Source: DASQFQ01 sp038327685 (GTDB taxonomy: Bacteria > Actinomycetota > Thermoleophilia > Solirubrobacterales > Solirubrobacteraceae). From it: a stretch of DNA of 7,182 bases. A program made the position numbers and the translations under genes. The first letter of the stretch is position 1, and each line of letters starts with the position of its first letter. Positions 5,084-7,182 of the stretch are shown here, piece by piece. The notes below the pieces were generated by a model that did no database searches, was not told the origin of the DNA, and was given only the letters and a program-made list of their open reading frames with translations. The DNA is taken from the NCBI GenBank assembly GCA_038327685.1, contig JBBQLH010000136.1, positions 1 through 7,182 on the forward strand, written 5' to 3'.

Positions 5084-5855
5084 GTGCTTTGCCTTCGACG
5101 CGCACCCTCCCGACCTGCCCGCCGACCTGGCCCGGCCGCGCATCGCGGGCGGCGCCGGCGCGGAGCTGCTCGAGCTGACCTCCGCGGACGGCACTCGCTT
5201 CTCGGCCGCGCTCGCCGAGGCGCCGCAGGCGAGCGGGCGCGCGGTCGTGATCCTCCCCGACGTGCGCGGGCTCTATCCGTTCTACTCAGAGCTCGCGGAG
5301 CGCTTCGCCCAGGCCGGCCACCACGCGATCGCGATCGACTACTTCGGCCGCACGGCGGGGCTCGGCCCGCGCGACGAGGAGTTCGACTTCTGGCCGCACG
5401 TGAGACAGACGCGCCCCGCAGGAGTCCAGGCCGACGCCGCCGCGGCGCTGGCGGCGCTCCGCGAGCGGACCGGTGCAACGGAGGCCGTCACCGTCGGCTT
5501 CTGCTTCGGCGGCACGCAGTCGTTCCTGGCGTCGACGAACCCGGAGCTCGACCTCGACGGCGTCGTCGGCTTCTACGGCGGCCTCAACCCGGAGCGCTGG
5601 GGCGACATGTCGCCGATCCACCGCGCGCCCGACATGCGCGGCCCCGCGCTCGGCCTCTACGGGGGCGCCGACGAGGGCATCCCGCAGGAGCAGATCGACG
5701 CCTTCGAGCAGAACCTGGCGTCGGCGGGCGTCGACCACGAGATCGTCATCTACCCCGGCGCGCCGCACTCGTTCTTCGATCGCCGCTTCGAGGAGCACGC
5801 CGAAGCCTGCGCCGACGCCTGGCGCCGCGTGCTCGGCTTCCTGCAGCGCGGTTAG
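5082..5855 (+). CDS. Dienelactone hydrolase family protein
   Basis: 257-residue cytoplasmic alpha/beta hydrolase of the dienelactone hydrolase family, which open lactones such as 4-carboxymethylene-butenolide in chlorocatechol breakdown and, in many relatives, other esters. The nucleophile cysteine is C141 in GFCFGG, the acid D197 in YGGADEGI, and the histidine H229 in GAPHSFFDR; the order Cys-Asp-His and spacing are normal. ILPDVRGLYPFY (57-68) and DYFGRT (86-91) are also family marks. The start at 5082 is supported by the MCF-D--PPDLP opening, which is typical of actinobacterial members; there is no strong ribosome binding site. Its start codon overlaps that of the leftward NAD-kinase-like ORF (CATG at 5081-5084), and its TAG stop overlaps the groES stop. 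The hydratase at 220-879 could act in a related aromatic pathway, but it is 4 kb away, so this is speculative. Confidence 0.92.
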   Translation: MCFAFDAHPPDLPADLARPRIAGGAGAELLELTSADGTRFSAALAEAPQASGRAVVILPDVRGLYPFYSELAERFAQAGHHAIAIDYFGRTAGLGPRDEEFDFWPHVRQTRPAGVQADAAAALAALRERTGATEAVTVGFCFGGTQSFLASTNPELDLDGVVGFYGGLNPERWGDMSPIHRAPDMRGPALGLYGGADEGIPQEQIDAFEQNLASAGVDHEIVIYPGAPHSFFDRRFEEHAEACADAWRRVLGFLQRG

Positions 5856-6148
5856 TGGCCCTCGATCACGCCGAGGATCTCGCGCACGCGGCACACCAGC
5901 AGGCGCTCGTCCTCGACCTCGACCCAGACACCGGCCGAGCGCGGGAACAGTACGTGGTCGCCGGGCGCGACCGGCATCTTGAAGTCCGGCAGCTCGGGCG
6001 GCCCGTCGCCGACCGCGAGCACGATCCCCTCGTTCGGCGGCACGTCCGCCGTCCCCTCGGGGACGAGCAGGCCCGACTTGCGCATGCGGTCCGGCTCGAG
6101 CTCCTTGATCACGACCTGGTCGAAGAGCGGGCGCAATACGTCGGGCAT
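5852..6148 (-). CDS. groES: GroES co-chaperonin (Cpn10)
   Basis: 98-residue cytoplasmic co-chaperonin that caps GroEL as a heptameric lid. RPLFDQVVIKELEP (6-19) is the first strand of the Cpn10 fold. The mobile loop that binds GroEL covers about 20-37, with SGLLVPEG in place of the usual SGIVLP. GIVLAVGDG (41-49), VAPGDHVLFP (60-69) and EDERLLVCRVREILGVI (79-95) complete the fold. Length and domain are complete. It starts 6 bp after the SDR stop codon without a clear ribosome binding site, so translational coupling to the SDR gene is likely. No groEL is present next to it. The TAA stop overlaps the TAG of the convergent dienelactone hydrolase gene by sharing TTAG. Confidence 0.93.
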   Translation of the reverse strand: MPDVLRPLFDQVVIKELEPDRMRKSGLLVPEGTADVPPNEGIVLAVGDGPPELPDFKMPVAPGDHVLFPRSAGVWVEVEDERLLVCRVREILGVIEGH

Positions 6149-6154
6149 CCCGCG

Positions 6155-6904
6155 CTACATCCGCAGGTACGAGGCGCCGTTGACGTCGATCACGGTGCCG
6201 CTCGCCATCGTGGCCGCGGGAGAGGCCAGGAACACGACCGCCGCGGCCACCTCTTCAGGCGTGGCGACGCGGCCGAGCGGGCTCTCCGCGCGCCTCGCGA
6301 CCCCCTTCTCGCCCACGAGCTCGTCGCCGGCCATGTCCGTCTCCGTGAAGCCCGGCGCGACCGACGTGACCGCGATGCCGTGCGGGCCGAGCGCGCGCGC
6401 GAGCGACTGGCCGAAGGCGATCACCCCGGCCTTGCTCGCCCCGTAGGCCGGGGCGTTCGGCTCGCCGCGGAACGCGCCGCGCGAGGCGACGTTGACGATG
6501 TGCCCGCCCCCGCCGGCGACAATGTGCTGCACGGCGCACCAGGCCACGTTCGCCGCGCCGACGAGGTTGACGCCGAGCGTGTGCTCCCAGCCGCGCTGCC
6601 ACTGCTCGTAGGTCGTCTCGGTGATCGGGTGCGGCTCGAACACCCCGGCGTTGTTGACGAGCACGTCGAGCCCGCCGAGGCCCTCGGCGGCGGCGTCGAC
6701 CATCCGCCGCACGGCGTCGGGATCGGCGAGGTCCGCGCCGACGAGCACGTGCCCGTCGCCCGCCAGCGACGCCAGCACCTCCTCGGCGCGGTCGCGGCTG
6801 GCGCGGTAATGCACGGCGACGCGCTCGCCCGCCGCGGCGAACGCCCGCGCGACCGCCGCGCCGATCCCCCGCGAGGCGCCGGTGACGAGGATCGCGCGGC
6901 CCAT
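6155..6904 (-). CDS. SDR-family oxidoreductase, FabG-like
   Basis: 249-residue classical short-chain dehydrogenase/reductase, a cytoplasmic NAD(P)H-dependent carbonyl reductase or alcohol dehydrogenase. The Rossmann motif TGASRGIG is at 8-15, NNAG at 84-87, and the catalytic tetrad N113, S141, Y154 and K158 (YGASK) has the canonical 13-residue Ser-Tyr spacing. PGFTETDM (184-191) is the usual loop after strand six. The YRASRDRAEE stretch (33-42), with a basic residue after strand two rather than an acidic one, suggests NADPH preference. It is most like 3-oxoacyl-ACP reductase homologues, but substrate cannot be read from sequence and no fatty-acid genes are near. It is the first gene of a pair with groES. 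The start at 6904 fits a -10 box 6 nt upstream, giving a leaderless transcript. Confidence 0.93.
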   Translation of the reverse strand: MGRAILVTGASRGIGAAVARAFAAAGERVAVHYRASRDRAEEVLASLAGDGHVLVGADLADPDAVRRMVDAAAEGLGGLDVLVNNAGVFEPHPITETTYEQWQRGWEHTLGVNLVGAANVAWCAVQHIVAGGGGHIVNVASRGAFRGEPNAPAYGASKAGVIAFGQSLARALGPHGIAVTSVAPGFTETDMAGDELVGEKGVARRAESPLGRVATPEEVAAAVVFLASPAATMASGTVIDVNGASYLRM

Positions 6905-6910
6905 GGCGCG

Positions 6911-6932
6911 ATGGTACGGGCGTCGCGCGCCC
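6911..6932 (-). promoter_or_regulatory. -10 region of the SDR-groES pair
   Basis: On the minus strand TACCAT (6916-6911) matches TANNNT and lies 6 nt before the ATG, so a leaderless mRNA is likely. Just upstream GGGCG (6918-6922) and CGCCC (6928-6932) form a 5-bp inverted repeat. No convincing -35 hexamer is found 16-18 nt above the -10 box; that place coincides with the inferred end of the IS element. Confidence 0.45.
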
Positions 6933-7182
6933 TAAGTGATCTGGCTCGGAAGTTCGCGCACGTATCAGGCGGCGAGTGAGGCGGGCTGGGTGGTGTCGGT
7001 CTTGGCCAGGAGTTCGTGGAGGTCGTGGCGGGTGAATTTCAATTGGAAGGGCGCGGCGATCTGCTCGTAGCGGCGTCCGAAGGCCAGCAGGTGCTCCTCG
7101 AGCGCGTCGAGGTCTTCGAAGTCGTTGGGCGTGACGACCTTGCGTTGGACGACGGAGAAGTAGATCTCGGCCTGGTTGAGCC
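6933..7182 (-). mobile_element. IS630-family insertion sequence, one end
   Basis: The right edge of the window holds the 3' end of an IS630-type transposase gene. IS630 elements insert at TA dinucleotides. The TA at 6933-6934, about 30 bp beyond the transposase stop, is the best guess for the element boundary, since this distance leaves room for a terminal inverted repeat. The other end lies outside the window, so the boundary cannot be confirmed here. Confidence 0.5.
6965..7182 (-). CDS. IS630-family transposase, C-terminal part
   Basis: The last 71 codons of a leftward gene that enters from the right edge. It begins LNQAEIYFSVVQRKV and continues with TPNDFEDLDALEEHLLAF, YEQIAAPFQLKFT and DLHELLAK, ending in TGA (6967-6965). 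The LNQAE-YFS-QRK motif is the third part of the DDE catalytic site in IS630-family transposases, and E5 of the visible part is the likely catalytic glutamate. The first two aspartates are outside the window, so I cannot say whether the gene is intact. The visible frame has no stops or frameshifts. Confidence 0.85.
   Translation of the reverse strand, partial: LNQAEIYFSVVQRKVVTPNDFEDLDALEEHLLAFGRRYEQIAAPFQLKFTRHDLHELLAKTDTTQPASLAA

Noticed and set aside
220..5855. Aromatic meta/ortho-cleavage pathway cluster from hydratase plus dienelactone hydrolase
   Set aside because: The two genes are more than 4 kb apart on opposite strands, with unrelated genes between and no dioxygenase, so a pathway cluster is not supported.
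4862..6979. 705-residue open frame on the plus strand
   Set aside because: It is exactly in phase with the minus-strand NAD-kinase-like, groES and SDR reading frames and is their antisense shadow, with Arg-rich low-complexity translation.

Overview
The window looks like ordinary chromosome from a high-GC actinobacterium. Third codon positions are almost all G or C, TTA, CTA and TCA codons are almost absent, and two genes appear to be preceded at once by a -10 box with little or no leader, as is common in Actinobacteria. The style of the GroES, dienelactone-hydrolase and IS630 proteins suggests the class Thermoleophilia (Solirubrobacter-like). That placement is inferred from recall of similar proteins, not from an alignment.

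Layout. Positions 1-219 are a non-coding tail with two copies of a short GC-rich module and a strong hairpin. The hairpin is probably the terminator of the leftward gene at 220-879, a short 2-keto-4-pentenoate hydratase/FAA-hydrolase-fold enzyme. Diverging from it with only 17 bp between start codons is a 44-codon ORF (897-1031) coding for a signal-peptide-like secreted peptide. Next come two rightward genes 18 bp apart: a secreted GH3 beta-glucosidase of the BglX type (1089-3410) and a secreted cyclase-family (PF04199) metal hydrolase (3429-4358). Together they look like a small operon for extracellular breakdown of glycosides and possibly of cyclic esters or amides.

A clear -10 box, with a small inverted repeat touching it, then drives an unrecognised 120-residue protein (4394-4756). 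It converges on a leftward ORF resembling only the C-terminal domain of NAD kinase (4766-5083, probably a 5'-truncated remnant). Both stop codons lie in the two arms of one perfect hairpin. Diverging from the remnant, with overlapping start codons, is a dienelactone hydrolase (5082-5855). It overlaps by four bases, tail to tail, a leftward pair made of an SDR oxidoreductase (6155-6904) and a GroES co-chaperonin (5852-6148). At the right edge is the C-terminus of an IS630-family transposase, whose inferred element end lies only about 28 bp upstream of the SDR start codon.

I see no CRISPR array, RNA gene, phage module or recognisable defence system. No convincing new multi-gene system is visible. 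The points most worth a second look are the small secreted peptide, the truncated NAD-kinase domain, the shared-stop hairpin, the uncharacterised 120-residue protein, and the IS insertion against the SDR-groES promoter.
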